From: Autumnicola musiva
GTDB lineage: Bacteria > Bacteroidota > Bacteroidia > Flavobacteriales > Flavobacteriaceae
Length of the DNA: 64,000 bases
Assembly: GCF_031846585.1 (NCBI RefSeq)
Contig: NZ_JAVRHK010000007.1
Coordinates: 1-64,000 of the forward strand
Reading direction: 5' to 3'
In this document: piece by piece, positions 36,657-45,555 of the stretch
Layout: each line of letters opens with the position of its first letter
Numbering within the stretch: position 1 is the first letter of the stretch
Made by a program: the position numbers and the translations under genes
The notes under the pieces: generated by a model
What the model was told of the DNA's origin: nothing
The model's database searches: none
What the model saw: only the letters and a program-made list of their open reading frames with translations

Positions 36657-37553
36657 ATGAAAAAAATATTTCTCCTCTTGTTTCTACTACTTACTCTTTC
36701 TTCTTATTCACAAAACAGGTATTTGGATAATCTTTTTGAAAATGATAAGGCTGTAACAAGAACTTATGCTCACAAAGATGGTAAGGAACTTACACTTGAT
36801 ATTTATGAACCTAAAAAGGACACAGCTTCTTTACGTCCGGCAATAATTTTTATGCATGGCGGGGGATTTTCCGGCGGAAGTCCCAAAAATGAAGGAGAAG
36901 TAACTTTTGCAAAAATGGCTGCCAAAAAAGGTTATGTAGCTATCCAGATTTCCTATAGACTTACACGAAAAGGACAATCTTTTGGCTGTGACTATCAGGC
37001 TTCAGGGAAAATTGAGACCTTCAGGAAAGCTGCAGATGATTTTTTGGATGCAGTAGATTATATAGTTGCGCACAATAAGGAATTTAGAATCGATACTTCA
37101 AAGATAATAGTTGGTGGAAGTAGTGCCGGGGCCGAGGCGGTGCTAAATGCTGTATATAACAGGAGCCTGTTATTTTCAAATTCCACTAGAAAATTTAATA
37201 ATTTCGCAGTTGTTTTTTCTCTTGCGGGTGCGATATTGGATTCCCGTTATATAAATGAAAATAATGTTGTACCGGCGATTCTTTTCCACGGAACGGCAGA
37301 CAAGCTCGTACCTTATGCTACCGCTCCCCATCATTTTTGTTCTGCTGAAGATCCGGGGTATCTTATTCTTGATGGTTCGCGAACCATTGCCGATATGCTG
37401 AAGGAATTAAATTCCGCATACCAAATATATACCTTCCAAGGAGCGGGACATGAAATTTCGGGGATGCCGATTAAACAGCTTCCACAGGTTTTTCAGTTTT
37501 TAAAAGAAGTCGGCATAGACCAAAAAGTTATTCAGGCGGAAATAAATTTATAG
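36657..37553 (+). CDS. Secreted alpha/beta-hydrolase (carboxylesterase-like)
   Basis: 298 aa with a signal peptide (LLFLLLTLSSYSQ). The esterase oxyanion motif HGGGFSGGS is at about 68-76. The nucleophile elbow GGSSAG is at about 152-157, the acid is in HGTADKLVPY and the base His in QGAGHEIS. These place it with secreted carboxylesterases or acyl hydrolases, perhaps acting on sugar or lipid esters. The substrate cannot be told from the sequence. It stands alone. Confidence 0.78.
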   Translation: MKKIFLLLFLLLTLSSYSQNRYLDNLFENDKAVTRTYAHKDGKELTLDIYEPKKDTASLRPAIIFMHGGGFSGGSPKNEGEVTFAKMAAKKGYVAIQISYRLTRKGQSFGCDYQASGKIETFRKAADDFLDAVDYIVAHNKEFRIDTSKIIVGGSSAGAEAVLNAVYNRSLLFSNSTRKFNNFAVVFSLAGAILDSRYINENNVVPAILFHGTADKLVPYATAPHHFCSAEDPGYLILDGSRTIADMLKELNSAYQIYTFQGAGHEISGMPIKQLPQVFQFLKEVGIDQKVIQAEINL

Positions 37554-37621
37554 CCCAAAATCTTCCAAAAACTTCCTTTGAAATAAATATAGGAATATTT
37601 CCATACAAAGGGATTATTTCC

Positions 37622-37629
37622 TATTTTTG
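37622..37629 (+). promoter_or_regulatory. Flavobacterial -7 element TATTTTTG
   Basis: TATTTTTG fits TAnnTTTG and lies 12 bases before the ATG at 37642. It overlaps the upstream in-frame TTG at 37627, so that TTG is not the start. Confidence 0.45.
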
Positions 37630-37641
37630 AAGAAATTGTTA

Positions 37642-38910
37642 ATGATGGATTTTGAACGCATAAAAGAAAAACTTGCTATTCTAGCTGATGCTGCAAAGTA
37701 TGATGTATCCTGCTCCAGCAGCGGTAGCAATCGCAAGAACAAAGGGAAAGGGCTTGGCGATTCTTCAGGAATGGGAATTTGCCATAGCTACACGGAAGAT
37801 GGCAGATGTATTTCCCTACTCAAAATCCTGCTGACTAACCATTGTATTTTTGATTGCGCCTATTGTGTTACCAGAAAAAGCAACGATATCAAACGTGCTG
37901 CTTTCAAGGTACAGGAAGTGGTAGATCTCACCATCAACTTCTATCGCAGAAATTACATTGAAGGGCTTTTTCTAAGTTCCGGTATTTTTAAAGATGCCGA
38001 CTATACTATGGAAAGGCTTATCCAGGTGGCTAAAAAATTGCGACTGGAAGAAAACTTCAACGGGTATATCCATTTAAAATCTATACCCGGATCGAGTGAT
38101 GAACTAATGCAGGAAGCGGGATTATATGCAGACCGGCTAAGTGTAAATATTGAAATTCCTACCGTTTCCGGTCTAAAATTACTGGCTCCCGATAAAAATC
38201 ACGAAGATTTCATGAAGCCAATGAACAAGGTGAAAAATGAAATATTAAGAAACAGGGAAGAGAAAAAAATTTTGAAATCTACCCAAAAATATGCCCCGGC
38301 AGGACAAAGCACACAAATGATAGTTGGAGCAACCGGCGAAACAGATAGGGATATTATGTACACCGCTACTCATTTCTACAGGAATTATAATATGAAAAGA
38401 GTGTATTATTCCGGCTATGTCCCCGTAACTACAGATCCCCGACTTCCTGCACTTACCTCTGCCGTTCCTATGCTTCGGGAAAACCGGCTTTATCAAACAG
38501 ATTGGTTGCTTCGCTTTTATGGATTTGATATTAGAGAACTGCTGAATGAAGATCACAAGAATCTGGAAACTGATATAGACCCAAAATTAAGCTGGGCACT
38601 TAGGAACATGCAGCATTTTCCTGTAGATATTAATAAAGCCGAAAAGCAAATGCTCGCAAGAATTCCCGGTATAGGATTAAAATCTGTCCAGAAAATTATT
38701 AAAGCCCGTAGATTCCGTAGTTTAAACTGGGAACATCTTAAAAACATTGGAGTTGCCCTTAATCGCGCGAGATACTTTATTACCTGCAACTCTAACAATT
38801 GGGAGAAAAAGGATTTGACTTCAGAAAGAATAAAAAATCTAATCCTGAAAAGTTCCGGTAGCAAATTTTCCAAAAATTACAGTCCGCAATTATCAATGTT
38901 CGACACATGA
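37642..38910 (+). CDS. Putative DNA repair/modification radical SAM protein
   Basis: 422 aa from the ATG at 37642 (the next ATG, at 37645, also possible). The iron-sulfur triplet CIFDCAYC (Cys-x3-Cys-x2-Cys) lies near residue 72, followed by the radical SAM barrel. The C-terminal helix-hairpin-helix ARIPGIGLKSVQKIIKARR is a DNA-binding element. It matches the family annotated as putative DNA modification/repair radical SAM protein. Its partner, a TIGR03915-like protein, overlaps it by 4 bases (ATGA). The reaction is not known. Confidence 0.85.
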   Translation: MMDFERIKEKLAILADAAKYDVSCSSSGSNRKNKGKGLGDSSGMGICHSYTEDGRCISLLKILLTNHCIFDCAYCVTRKSNDIKRAAFKVQEVVDLTINFYRRNYIEGLFLSSGIFKDADYTMERLIQVAKKLRLEENFNGYIHLKSIPGSSDELMQEAGLYADRLSVNIEIPTVSGLKLLAPDKNHEDFMKPMNKVKNEILRNREEKKILKSTQKYAPAGQSTQMIVGATGETDRDIMYTATHFYRNYNMKRVYYSGYVPVTTDPRLPALTSAVPMLRENRLYQTDWLLRFYGFDIRELLNEDHKNLETDIDPKLSWALRNMQHFPVDINKAEKQMLARIPGIGLKSVQKIIKARRFRSLNWEHLKNIGVALNRARYFITCNSNNWEKKDLTSERIKNLILKSSGSKFSKNYSPQLSMFDT

Positions 38911-39683
38911 AAACGGTTTTAAGTTATGATGGCAGCATGGCAGGTTTTCTCACCTGTGTATTTGTTGCTTATGAAGAGAAGCTGGAGGTTATTAATATAC
39001 AGGTACAGGAAAAGGCTTCAAAGCAATTATTTGGAGATTTTCAGGATGTTATCACACAGGACGCTATGGCTTCCCGTGTTAACCTGGCTATTAAAAAAAG
39101 GTGTTCAGCTGCAGGAAGAAGAAATTTATTTTGGGCGTTCCTTAGCGAAGAACAAGGTATTGAACTTACAATGTTCCACTATCTGCAATATGTTTTTAAA
39201 ACTCAGGATCAAGTCGATGAAGATTTTAGCCATCCTGCTGTGCTAAAAATTACTCAAACCGCTAAAAAAGTCGGCCGGGAAAAGCATCGGATGGAAGCCT
39301 TTGTCAGGTTTAAATTAACCAAAGATCAGATTTATTTTGCCAGCATCGAACCAGATTTTAATGTTTTGCCGATTATACAAATGCATTTCGAACAAAGATA
39401 TGCCGATCAATGCTGGATTATTTATGACCTTAAACGCAGGTATGGATTATATTATGACCTTCAGAAGGTTGACAGAATAACACTAGAATTTTCCGATCAT
39501 TTTGATCATAACCCTAATAATAACACGGCTTTTGATCTACAGGAGATAGAATTTCAAAAGCTATGGAAAAAATATTTTGACTGTACCAATATTCCATCAA
39601 GAAAAAACATGAAGCTGCACCTTCAACATGTGCCAAAAAGATATTGGAAATATTTAACTGAAAAGAGCCCATTGCATAATTAA
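38907..39683 (+). CDS. TIGR03915-family putative DNA metabolism protein
   Basis: 258 aa, translationally coupled to the radical SAM gene through ATGA. The central part holds YFASIEPDFNVLPIIQMHFE and DQCWIIYDLKRRYGLYYDL. This matches the TIGR03915/DUF4130 family, which nearly always occurs beside this radical SAM protein and is thought to act in DNA repair. It ends IPSRKNMKLHLQHVPKRYWK. Mechanism unknown. Confidence 0.8.
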   Translation: MKTVLSYDGSMAGFLTCVFVAYEEKLEVINIQVQEKASKQLFGDFQDVITQDAMASRVNLAIKKRCSAAGRRNLFWAFLSEEQGIELTMFHYLQYVFKTQDQVDEDFSHPAVLKITQTAKKVGREKHRMEAFVRFKLTKDQIYFASIEPDFNVLPIIQMHFEQRYADQCWIIYDLKRRYGLYYDLQKVDRITLEFSDHFDHNPNNNTAFDLQEIEFQKLWKKYFDCTNIPSRKNMKLHLQHVPKRYWKYLTEKSPLHN

Positions 39684-39700
39684 AAAATAGTTTAAATTTG
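39672..39700 (+). promoter_or_regulatory. Flavobacterial promoter for the small lipoprotein
   Basis: TTG at 39672-39674, an 18-base spacer, then TAAATTTG at 39693-39700. This matches the TTG / TAnnTTTG consensus and lies 29 bases before the ATG at 39730. Confidence 0.6.
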
Positions 39701-39729
39701 TTGTTTCAACTAATTAAACAAATATTACA

Positions 39730-39948
39730 ATGAAAAAATTATTTTTATTATTCGCAGTAGCAACTATGTCTTTATCAATCTACTCTTGTAGAGAAACAAC
39801 TCAGGAAGATGCTGAAAACGATGTTGAAGAAATAGGAAACGAAATTGAAGAATCTGCAGAGGAAGCAGGTAACAATATCGAAAATGCTGCTGAAGATGCA
39901 GGAAATGAAGTGGAAGACGAAATGGAGAACACTGACGATAATATGTAA
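39730..39948 (+). CDS. Small acidic lipoprotein with helical repeats, copy 1
   Basis: 72 aa: a lipoprotein signal with lipobox (LSIYSC, Cys20), then a very acidic helix with a repeating pattern (EEIGNEIEESAEEAGNNIEN, AAEDAGNEVEDEMEN). The repeat resembles an amphipathic surface helix. It has its own promoter and a strong terminator after it. It is a paralogue of the next gene; both begin the mature part with CRE-TQ. Role unknown, possibly an abundant surface or periplasmic protein. Confidence 0.7.
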   Translation: MKKLFLLFAVATMSLSIYSCRETTQEDAENDVEEIGNEIEESAEEAGNNIENAAEDAGNEVEDEMENTDDNM

Positions 39949-39975
39949 ATATCCATTCTTCGGAACTAATAAAGG

Positions 39976-40010
39976 AAGCCATCTTGCACGACCTGCAGAT
40001 GGCTTTTTTT
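39976..40010 (+). terminator. Intrinsic terminator between the two lipoprotein genes
   Basis: A 9-bp stem (AAGCCATCT with AGATGGCTT) around a 12-nt loop, then a T run to 40010. Confidence 0.8.
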
Positions 40011-40029
40011 GAACTTTAAATATAAGACG

Positions 40030-40269
40030 ATGAAAAATCAGATTTTTTTTGCCTTAACTCTTGCTGCTATGCTTCTTGTATCCTGCCGGGAAAGCACCCA
40101 GGATAAAACTAAAGATGCAGTTGAGGCAATAGGAGAAGACATTGAAGACAATGCCCGTAAAGCGGGGGAAAAATTAAAAGATGGCGCTAAAAAGGTAGAA
40201 GAGGAAATTGATGAAGAAATTCATGAAACCGATGATATCAACGGCGAAGAAGCCAGTGAAGATTTCTAA
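40030..40269 (+). CDS. Small lipoprotein with helical repeats, copy 2
   Basis: 79 aa from the ATG at 40030; the TTG at 40009 lies in the terminator T run and is not a start. The lipobox is LLVSC, and the mature protein opens with CRESTQDKTKDAVEAIGEDI. It is a paralogue of copy 1, but its middle is mixed in charge (KAGEKLKDGAKKVEEEIDEE) rather than purely acidic. The pair may have arisen by tandem duplication. Function unknown. Confidence 0.7.
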   Translation: MKNQIFFALTLAAMLLVSCRESTQDKTKDAVEAIGEDIEDNARKAGEKLKDGAKKVEEEIDEEIHETDDINGEEASEDF

Positions 40270-40436
40270 AATTCTAAACCGCTCTAGCCTGATAATATAA
40301 AACGATTTCAAAATCTGAAAGCTAAATACAGGGAATTAAGCCTTTTAATGAGGGATTAAATTTTGTATAGGTTATCAGAAGGAACAATAAACTTTTGAAA
40401 TGTATGTTTTACCTGCCTCAAAAAAGCTGAGTGAAA

Positions 40437-41414
40437 TTACTTTTTCCTTTCTATAACATAATTAACCATTAATTCCAAAGCATTACGATAGGGAGAAGAA
40501 GAATAGCTTTCCAGAATTAGAAGTGCCTCTTTTTGAAATTTCATCATTTTTTTTTCCGCATAATCAAGTCCACCACTTTCTTTTACAAAAACAATTACTT
40601 CCTTCACCCGCTTCTTATCTTTGTTATGGTTCTTAACCGAATTAATCAGCCAGGACTTTTCTTTATCAGAACAATTATTTAGGGTGTAAATAAGCGGCAA
40701 GGTCATTTTTTGCTCTTTAATGTCTATACCCGTTGGTTTACCAATTTTTTCTTCACCGTAATCAAACAAATCGTCCTTTATTTGGAAGGCCATACCTATT
40801 AATTCACCAAACCTTCTCATCTTAGGGATTTCGTCACTATCAGGTTTTACCGAGGCTGCACCCAGGCTACAACAAGCTGCAATTAAAGTCGCTGTTTTTT
40901 GCCGGATAATATCATAATATATCGCTTCGGTAATATCCAGCCTTCTTGCCTTTTCAATCTGTAGCAACTCCCCTTCGCTCATTTCCCGTACTGCTACAGA
41001 AATAATTTTTAAAAGGTCAAAGTCATTATTATCGATAGAAAGCAGCAGGCCTTTGGACAAAAGATAATCTCCAACCAATACGGCAATCTTGTTTTTCCAA
41101 AGGGCATTTATACTGAAAAAGCCGCGCCGGCGGTTAGAATCATCAACCACATCATCATGTACAAGTGTTGCGGTATGAATAAGCTCAATAACAGAGGCTC
41201 CACGGTAGGTTCTTTCATTTACAGTGCCTTCAGAAACCATCTTAGCCACTAAAAACACAAACATAGGGCGCATTTGTTTCCCCTTACGATTTACTATATA
41301 GTGGGTGATACGGTTGAGCAGCGCAACTTTTGAAGACATAGACTGGAAGAACTTTTTTTCGAAAAGTTCCATCTCTTTTTCCACCGGAAGTTTTATTTGG
41401 GAAATCACCTTCAT
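40437..41414 (-). CDS. Polyprenyl (octaprenyl/heptaprenyl-type) diphosphate synthase
   Basis: 325 aa, an isoprenyl synthase that condenses isopentenyl diphosphate to make a long chain, probably for menaquinone. The first Asp-rich motif is LVHDDVVDDS (about 88-97) and the second QIKDDLFDYGEE; the bulky residues ahead of the first fit a long-chain enzyme. It is the last gene of the long - strand run, with its own TATCTTTG element 12 bases upstream. Chain length cannot be fixed from the sequence. Confidence 0.88.
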   Translation of the reverse strand: MKVISQIKLPVEKEMELFEKKFFQSMSSKVALLNRITHYIVNRKGKQMRPMFVFLVAKMVSEGTVNERTYRGASVIELIHTATLVHDDVVDDSNRRRGFFSINALWKNKIAVLVGDYLLSKGLLLSIDNNDFDLLKIISVAVREMSEGELLQIEKARRLDITEAIYYDIIRQKTATLIAACCSLGAASVKPDSDEIPKMRRFGELIGMAFQIKDDLFDYGEEKIGKPTGIDIKEQKMTLPLIYTLNNCSDKEKSWLINSVKNHNKDKKRVKEVIVFVKESGGLDYAEKKMMKFQKEALLILESYSSSPYRNALELMVNYVIERKK

Positions 41415-41425
41415 AAAGCAGTCAG

Positions 41426-41433
41426 CAAAGATA
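41426..41433 (-). promoter_or_regulatory. Flavobacterial -7 element TATCTTTG
   Basis: TATCTTTG on the - strand, a full match to TAnnTTTG, 12 bases upstream of the polyprenyl synthase ATG. No clear -33 TTG. Confidence 0.4.
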
Positions 41434-41475
41434 AGTTTTTATGTGAACTTTAATAACTGCTTTCTGCAATGGCAT

Positions 41476-42519
41476 TTAAGCCGATTTATTTGCAAGCTGG
41501 CCGCAAGCTGCATCAATATCTTTACCCCTGGAGCGCCGGACGGTGACGGTTATTCCATTTCTTTCAAGCATATTTTGATACATATCTGTGGCCTGAGCAG
41601 ATGCCTGCTGAAAATGCCCGTCATCTATAGGATTATATTCTATAAGATTTACCTTACAGGGTACGGCTTTACAAAAATCAACCAAAGCCCTTGCTGCAGC
41701 TTCATTATCGTTAATTCCTTTCCATACGATATACTCATAGGTAATACGGCTTTTGGTTTTAGAATACCAGTATTCCAAAGCTTCCTTTAAATCTTTAAGT
41801 GGAAAAGTGGCATTAAAAGGCATAATTTGCGTACGTACTTCGTCTATAGCAGAATGAAGCGACACAGCAAGTTTAATTTTCGCCTCATCATCTGCCAGTT
41901 TTTTAATCATTTTCGGCACCCCCGAGGTTGAAACTGTTATACGTTTTGGAGACATTCCCAATCCATCCTTTGAGGTAATTTTTTCAATTGATTTCATTAC
42001 GTTTTTGTAATTCATCAGTGGCTCCCCCATACCCATAAAAACTATATTGGAAAGTGGCTTATCAAAATACAGCCGACTCTCGTTGTCTATAGCCACTACC
42101 TGATCATAAATCTCATCAGGATTCAGATTACGCATGCGCTTTAGTTTTGCCGTAGCACAAAACTGGCAATCCAGGCTACAGCCAACCTGGGAGGATACAC
42201 ATGCGGTAGTACGCTTAGGAGTAGGAATAAGAACCGATTCTACTGTAAGACTGTCATGCAACTTTACAGCATTTTTTATGGTACCATCGCTGCTACGCTG
42301 CATCTGGTCTACGCGAATATGATTAATAACAAAATTATTCTTCAGCATCTCCCGTGTTTCCTTGGAAACATTCGTCATTTCCTCGAATGTATGGGCACTT
42401 TTATTCCACAGCCATTCATAAACCTGTGTTCCCCTAAAAGATTTATCCCCCTGGGAAACAAAGAATTCCTGAAGTTGCTTTTTGGTTAAAGCCCGTATAT
42501 CTTTTTTGTCATTTTTCAC
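41476..42519 (-). CDS. rlmN: 23S rRNA A2503 / tRNA A37 C2-methyltransferase RlmN
   Basis: About 347 aa from the GTG at 42519 (reading MKNDKKDIRAL, as in homologues); a TTG at 42534 is a less likely start. The radical SAM cluster motif is CSLDCQFCATAKLKRMRNL (Cys-x3-Cys-x2-Cys), followed by NIVFMGMGEPLMNY. The second catalytic Cys lies in DIDAACGQLANK near the C-terminus. It methylates A2503 of 23S rRNA and A37 of certain tRNAs. A TATTTTTG element at 42524-42531 lies only 4 bases before the GTG, so the mRNA may be nearly leaderless. Confidence 0.93.
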   Translation of the reverse strand: MKNDKKDIRALTKKQLQEFFVSQGDKSFRGTQVYEWLWNKSAHTFEEMTNVSKETREMLKNNFVINHIRVDQMQRSSDGTIKNAVKLHDSLTVESVLIPTPKRTTACVSSQVGCSLDCQFCATAKLKRMRNLNPDEIYDQVVAIDNESRLYFDKPLSNIVFMGMGEPLMNYKNVMKSIEKITSKDGLGMSPKRITVSTSGVPKMIKKLADDEAKIKLAVSLHSAIDEVRTQIMPFNATFPLKDLKEALEYWYSKTKSRITYEYIVWKGINDNEAAARALVDFCKAVPCKVNLIEYNPIDDGHFQQASAQATDMYQNMLERNGITVTVRRSRGKDIDAACGQLANKSA

Positions 42520-42535
42520 ACTGCAAAAATACAAA

Positions 42536-42568
42536 AGACCTCACAGGATTTAGAAACCTGTGAGGCCT
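42536..42568. repeat. Dispersed 33-bp palindrome, copy A
   Basis: AGACCTCACAGG ... CCTGTGAGGCCT around an A/T-rich centre. It lies between rlmN and queA. Near-identical palindromes occur at 46971, 55549 and 55709. Confidence 0.75.
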
Positions 42569-42593
42569 ATTTCAAAAATAATAGTTTTAACGG

Positions 42594-43643
42594 CTACAAT
42601 ATCAGCATTGCATCACCGTAAGTATAAAATTTATAATTTTCTTTCACCGCTTCATCATAAGCTCTTTTCATAAAATCATGTCCTGCAAAAGCCGAAACCA
42701 TCATAAGCAAAGTAGATTTTGGAGTATGGAAATTGGTTACCATACAATTTGCAATGCTAAAATCGTAAGGAGGAAAAATAAATTTATTAGTCCATCCGGC
42801 AAATTCATTCAGTGTTAGATTAGAAGAAACAGAACTTTCAAGAGCTCTCATTACCGTGGTTCCCACTGCACAAACTTTACGTTTTTCAATTTTTGCCTTA
42901 TTAATGGTGCCTACAGCTGTCTTATCAATAAATGCTTCTTCACTGTCCATTTTATGTTTGGAAAGATCTTCCACCTCTACGGGGCTAAATGTTCCAAGTC
43001 CAACATGCAGGGTCACTTCAGCAAAATCAATTCCCTTAATTTCAAGTCGTTTCAAAAGGTGTTTTGAAAAATGAAGACCGGCAGTAGGCGCAGCAACTGC
43101 TCCTTCTTTCTTGGCATAAATTGTTTGATAACGTTCCTCATCTGAAGGCTCGACTTCTCTTTTGATATACTTCGGAAGTGGGGTTTCCCCTAAATCATTC
43201 AATTTTTGCCTGAAATCTACATAAGAACCATCATACAAAAATCTTAGGGTACGCCCTCTGGAAGTGGTATTATCTATAACTTCAGCTACAAGGCTTTCAT
43301 CATCGCCAAAATAAAGTTTGTTCCCAATCCTTATTTTTCGGGCGGGATCTACCAACACATCCCACAATTTTGTTTCAGGATTCAACTCCCTTAAAAGAAA
43401 AACCTCAATTCTGGCCCCTGTTTTTTCTTTATTTCCAAAAAGCCTGGCGGGAAATACTTTGGTATTGTTCAATACCATTACATCCTGCGGATTGAAATAA
43501 TCTAAAATATCCTTAAATTGTTTGTGTTCAATAGTTTGATCTTTCCTGTTAAGAACCATTAGCCTTGCTTCATCCCTGTTTTCAGAAGGATATTCAGCCA
43601 AAAGTTCTTTTGGAAGTTCAAAATTGAAGTGTGAAAGTTTCAT
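42594..43643 (-). CDS. queA: tRNA preQ1(34) S-adenosylmethionine ribosyltransferase-isomerase QueA
   Basis: 349 aa from the ATG at 43643 (ATG at 43649 also possible). It opens KLSHFNFELPKELLAEYPSE and contains VAAPTAGLHFSKHLLKRLE, GLGTFSPVEVEDLSKHKMDS and NFHTPKSTLLMMVSAFAG, all typical of QueA. It moves the ribosyl part of S-adenosylmethionine to preQ1 in tRNA, giving epoxyqueuosine. It has its own promoter, TTG-N21-TATATTTG, at 43670-43701. Confidence 0.93.
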   Translation of the reverse strand: MKLSHFNFELPKELLAEYPSENRDEARLMVLNRKDQTIEHKQFKDILDYFNPQDVMVLNNTKVFPARLFGNKEKTGARIEVFLLRELNPETKLWDVLVDPARKIRIGNKLYFGDDESLVAEVIDNTTSRGRTLRFLYDGSYVDFRQKLNDLGETPLPKYIKREVEPSDEERYQTIYAKKEGAVAAPTAGLHFSKHLLKRLEIKGIDFAEVTLHVGLGTFSPVEVEDLSKHKMDSEEAFIDKTAVGTINKAKIEKRKVCAVGTTVMRALESSVSSNLTLNEFAGWTNKFIFPPYDFSIANCMVTNFHTPKSTLLMMVSAFAGHDFMKRAYDEAVKENYKFYTYGDAMLIL

Positions 43644-43669
43644 TCCCATAATTGAGTTTTTAAAGGGCG

Positions 43670-43701
43670 CAAATATACAACCTCAACATAGGGGTTGTCA
43701 A
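43670..43701 (-). promoter_or_regulatory. Promoter of queA
   Basis: On the - strand TTG (43699-43701), a 21-base spacer, then TATATTTG (43670-43677). It lies 26 bases upstream of the ATG at 43643. Confidence 0.6.
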
Positions 43702-43741
43702 GTAAATAAGGTTTTATTTAGAAATTGATTTATTCCTGGCT

Positions 43742-44959
43742 TCATTCCACTGAAAATTGCAGTTTTTCCAGGTCTTCCCAAAAAGATGGATAAGATTTGG
43801 AAACTACTCCTGCATCTTTAATATTCAGGCTCACTCTAAGGGCCAAAGGTGCAAATGCCATGGCCATTCTGTGGTCATTATATGTTTCTACGGAAACATT
43901 TGCGGCCAGTTCTTTTAATGGAAAAAGTCTAAGACTGTTCTGGGTAATATCTATCCTTGCCCCAAATTTTTCCATTTCAGTTTTTAAAGCTACCAGGCGG
44001 TCAGTTTCTTTAATTTTAAGAGTATGCAGGCCATCAAGCTGGCATTCAATCCCCAAAGCCAGGCAGGTTACTGCAATTGTCTGCGCAATATCTGGTGAAT
44101 TGTGAAGGTTTTCAGAAATCAGCTTAGGTCTTTTCCACGGCTTTTTCCGCAGAATAACAGTATCTTTATCATATTCGGTCTCCACCCCAAATTTTTCGTA
44201 AATTTCGGCCAAACAGGAATCGCCCTGCAGACTTGTTTTGCGATAGTTGGAAAGTTTTATTTCCGCTTCTTCACAAACGGCCGCAATACTGTAAAAATAA
44301 GAAGCCGAACTCCAGTCGGATTCAATATTGATGGTCTTTGAAGACAATTCTTTTTCCGGCTGAATTTGAATTATGTTCTTCTTAAAATCACCTTTAATTC
44401 CGGCATTTTGTAATATTTCCAGCGTCATTTGAATATAGGGCGTTGAAGTGATTTGCCCCTCCAGTTTTATTTCCAGTCCATCAGGCATCGAAGGGGCAAT
44501 AAGCATTAAAGCTGAAATATACTGGCTACTGATATTGGCCTGAAGCGCCACCCGGTTTTTTTCCAGTTTTCTGCCTTTTATTCGTAAAGGAGGAAATCCT
44601 TCATTTTTTTCATAAGAGATATCTGCTCCAAGACTTTCCAGGGCATCTACAAGTAATTTTACCGGCCGCTCTTGCATTCGCTTGCTTCCCGTAAGCACTA
44701 CTTCCCTGCCTTCACGAGATGCAAAATATGCGGTAAGAAAACGCATTGCAGTGCCCGCATGATGAATATCAATTTCTTCATCTTTAGAATTTAATGCTTT
44801 TTGCATGACCTGGGTGTCATCACTATTGGAAATATTCTCTACTTCAATATTAGGGTACAATGCCTTCAGGATAAGGAGCCGGTTAGATTCGCTTTTTGAA
44901 CCGGTAATCTGTAGATTTCCGGAAAGGTTTTTTTGATCATGTGATATTTTAATATCCAT
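43742..44959 (-). CDS. aroA: 3-phosphoshikimate 1-carboxyvinyltransferase (EPSP synthase)
   Basis: 405 aa, slightly short for the family. It joins shikimate-3-phosphate and phosphoenolpyruvate to form EPSP, leading to chorismate. Signatures are QITGSKSESNRLLILKAL near the N-terminus, HHAGTAMRFLTAYFA, and the C-terminal TYNDHRMAMAFAPLAL with KSYPSFWEDLEKL. It lies downstream of the pheA-tyrA cluster on the same strand, so aromatic biosynthesis genes are grouped here. Confidence 0.93.
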   Translation of the reverse strand: MDIKISHDQKNLSGNLQITGSKSESNRLLILKALYPNIEVENISNSDDTQVMQKALNSKDEEIDIHHAGTAMRFLTAYFASREGREVVLTGSKRMQERPVKLLVDALESLGADISYEKNEGFPPLRIKGRKLEKNRVALQANISSQYISALMLIAPSMPDGLEIKLEGQITSTPYIQMTLEILQNAGIKGDFKKNIIQIQPEKELSSKTINIESDWSSASYFYSIAAVCEEAEIKLSNYRKTSLQGDSCLAEIYEKFGVETEYDKDTVILRKKPWKRPKLISENLHNSPDIAQTIAVTCLALGIECQLDGLHTLKIKETDRLVALKTEMEKFGARIDITQNSLRLFPLKELAANVSVETYNDHRMAMAFAPLALRVSLNIKDAGVVSKSYPSFWEDLEKLQFSVE

Positions 44960-44964
44960 TTTTT

Positions 44965-45228
44965 CTAATTTGAATTCTTCTCCCGTTTTTCCTTTGCACG
45001 AAATTGCCCATAGGACACAATTAGCCCATAAAAAAGAGCCGCCCCAATCTGGCCAATCACATATTTTACCGTGTTATTCGCAATATGATCTTTGTAATAT
45101 TGTTCGAATGCAAAGTTCCCGTATTCAAAAATAATTGAGATAAGGGTGTAGATAACTGCAAACACCAGGCCCAGTACAATTACCGATCGCCAGTATTTTC
45201 TCTGTGACATGATACTTTTAAAGCCCAT
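44965..45228 (-). CDS. Small two-helix membrane protein
   Basis: 87 aa with two hydrophobic segments (SVIVLGLVFAVIYTLISIIF and GQIGAALFYGLIVSYG) joined by a polar stretch. I do not recognise a named family. An in-frame ATG at 45210 is an alternative start. Its start overlaps the mazG-like stop and its end is 5 bases before aroA, so it belongs to the same operon. Confidence 0.6.
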   Translation of the reverse strand: MGFKSIMSQRKYWRSVIVLGLVFAVIYTLISIIFEYGNFAFEQYYKDHIANNTVKYVIGQIGAALFYGLIVSYGQFRAKEKREKNSN

Positions 45229-45553
45229 CCTTTAGCTTTTCGTTATTATGGTGACGGTCATGGTCCCTCTTCGTTTTAAGATCAAGCTTCTTATCAAAAG
45301 ATTCCTGCAGGTTCACACCGGTTTGGTTTGCGAGGCATAAAACTACAAAAAGCACATCTGCCAGTTCCTCTCCAAGGTCTTTATTTTTATCACTTTCTTT
45401 CTCGCTCTGTTCCCCATACCGCCGGGCAATGATCCTGGCTACCTCTCCTACTTCTTCGGTAAGCTGGGCCATGTTGGTAAGTTCATTAAAATAACGAACG
45501 CCGTGTTCATTAATCCATTCGTCAACCGCTTTTTGAGCGTCCTGTATATTCAT
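45218..45553 (-). CDS. MazG-like nucleotide pyrophosphohydrolase
   Basis: 111 aa, a short all-helical NTP pyrophosphohydrolase. The metal-binding pattern is clear: LTEEVGEVARIIARR with Glu-Glu-x-x-Glu, then LGEELADVLFVVLCLANQTG with Glu-x-x-Asp. Small MazG proteins clear non-canonical nucleotides. It lies between dtd and the small membrane protein, with 2-base spacing to dtd. Confidence 0.85.
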   Translation of the reverse strand: MNIQDAQKAVDEWINEHGVRYFNELTNMAQLTEEVGEVARIIARRYGEQSEKESDKNKDLGEELADVLFVVLCLANQTGVNLQESFDKKLDLKTKRDHDRHHNNEKLKDGL

Positions 45554-45555
45554 TT

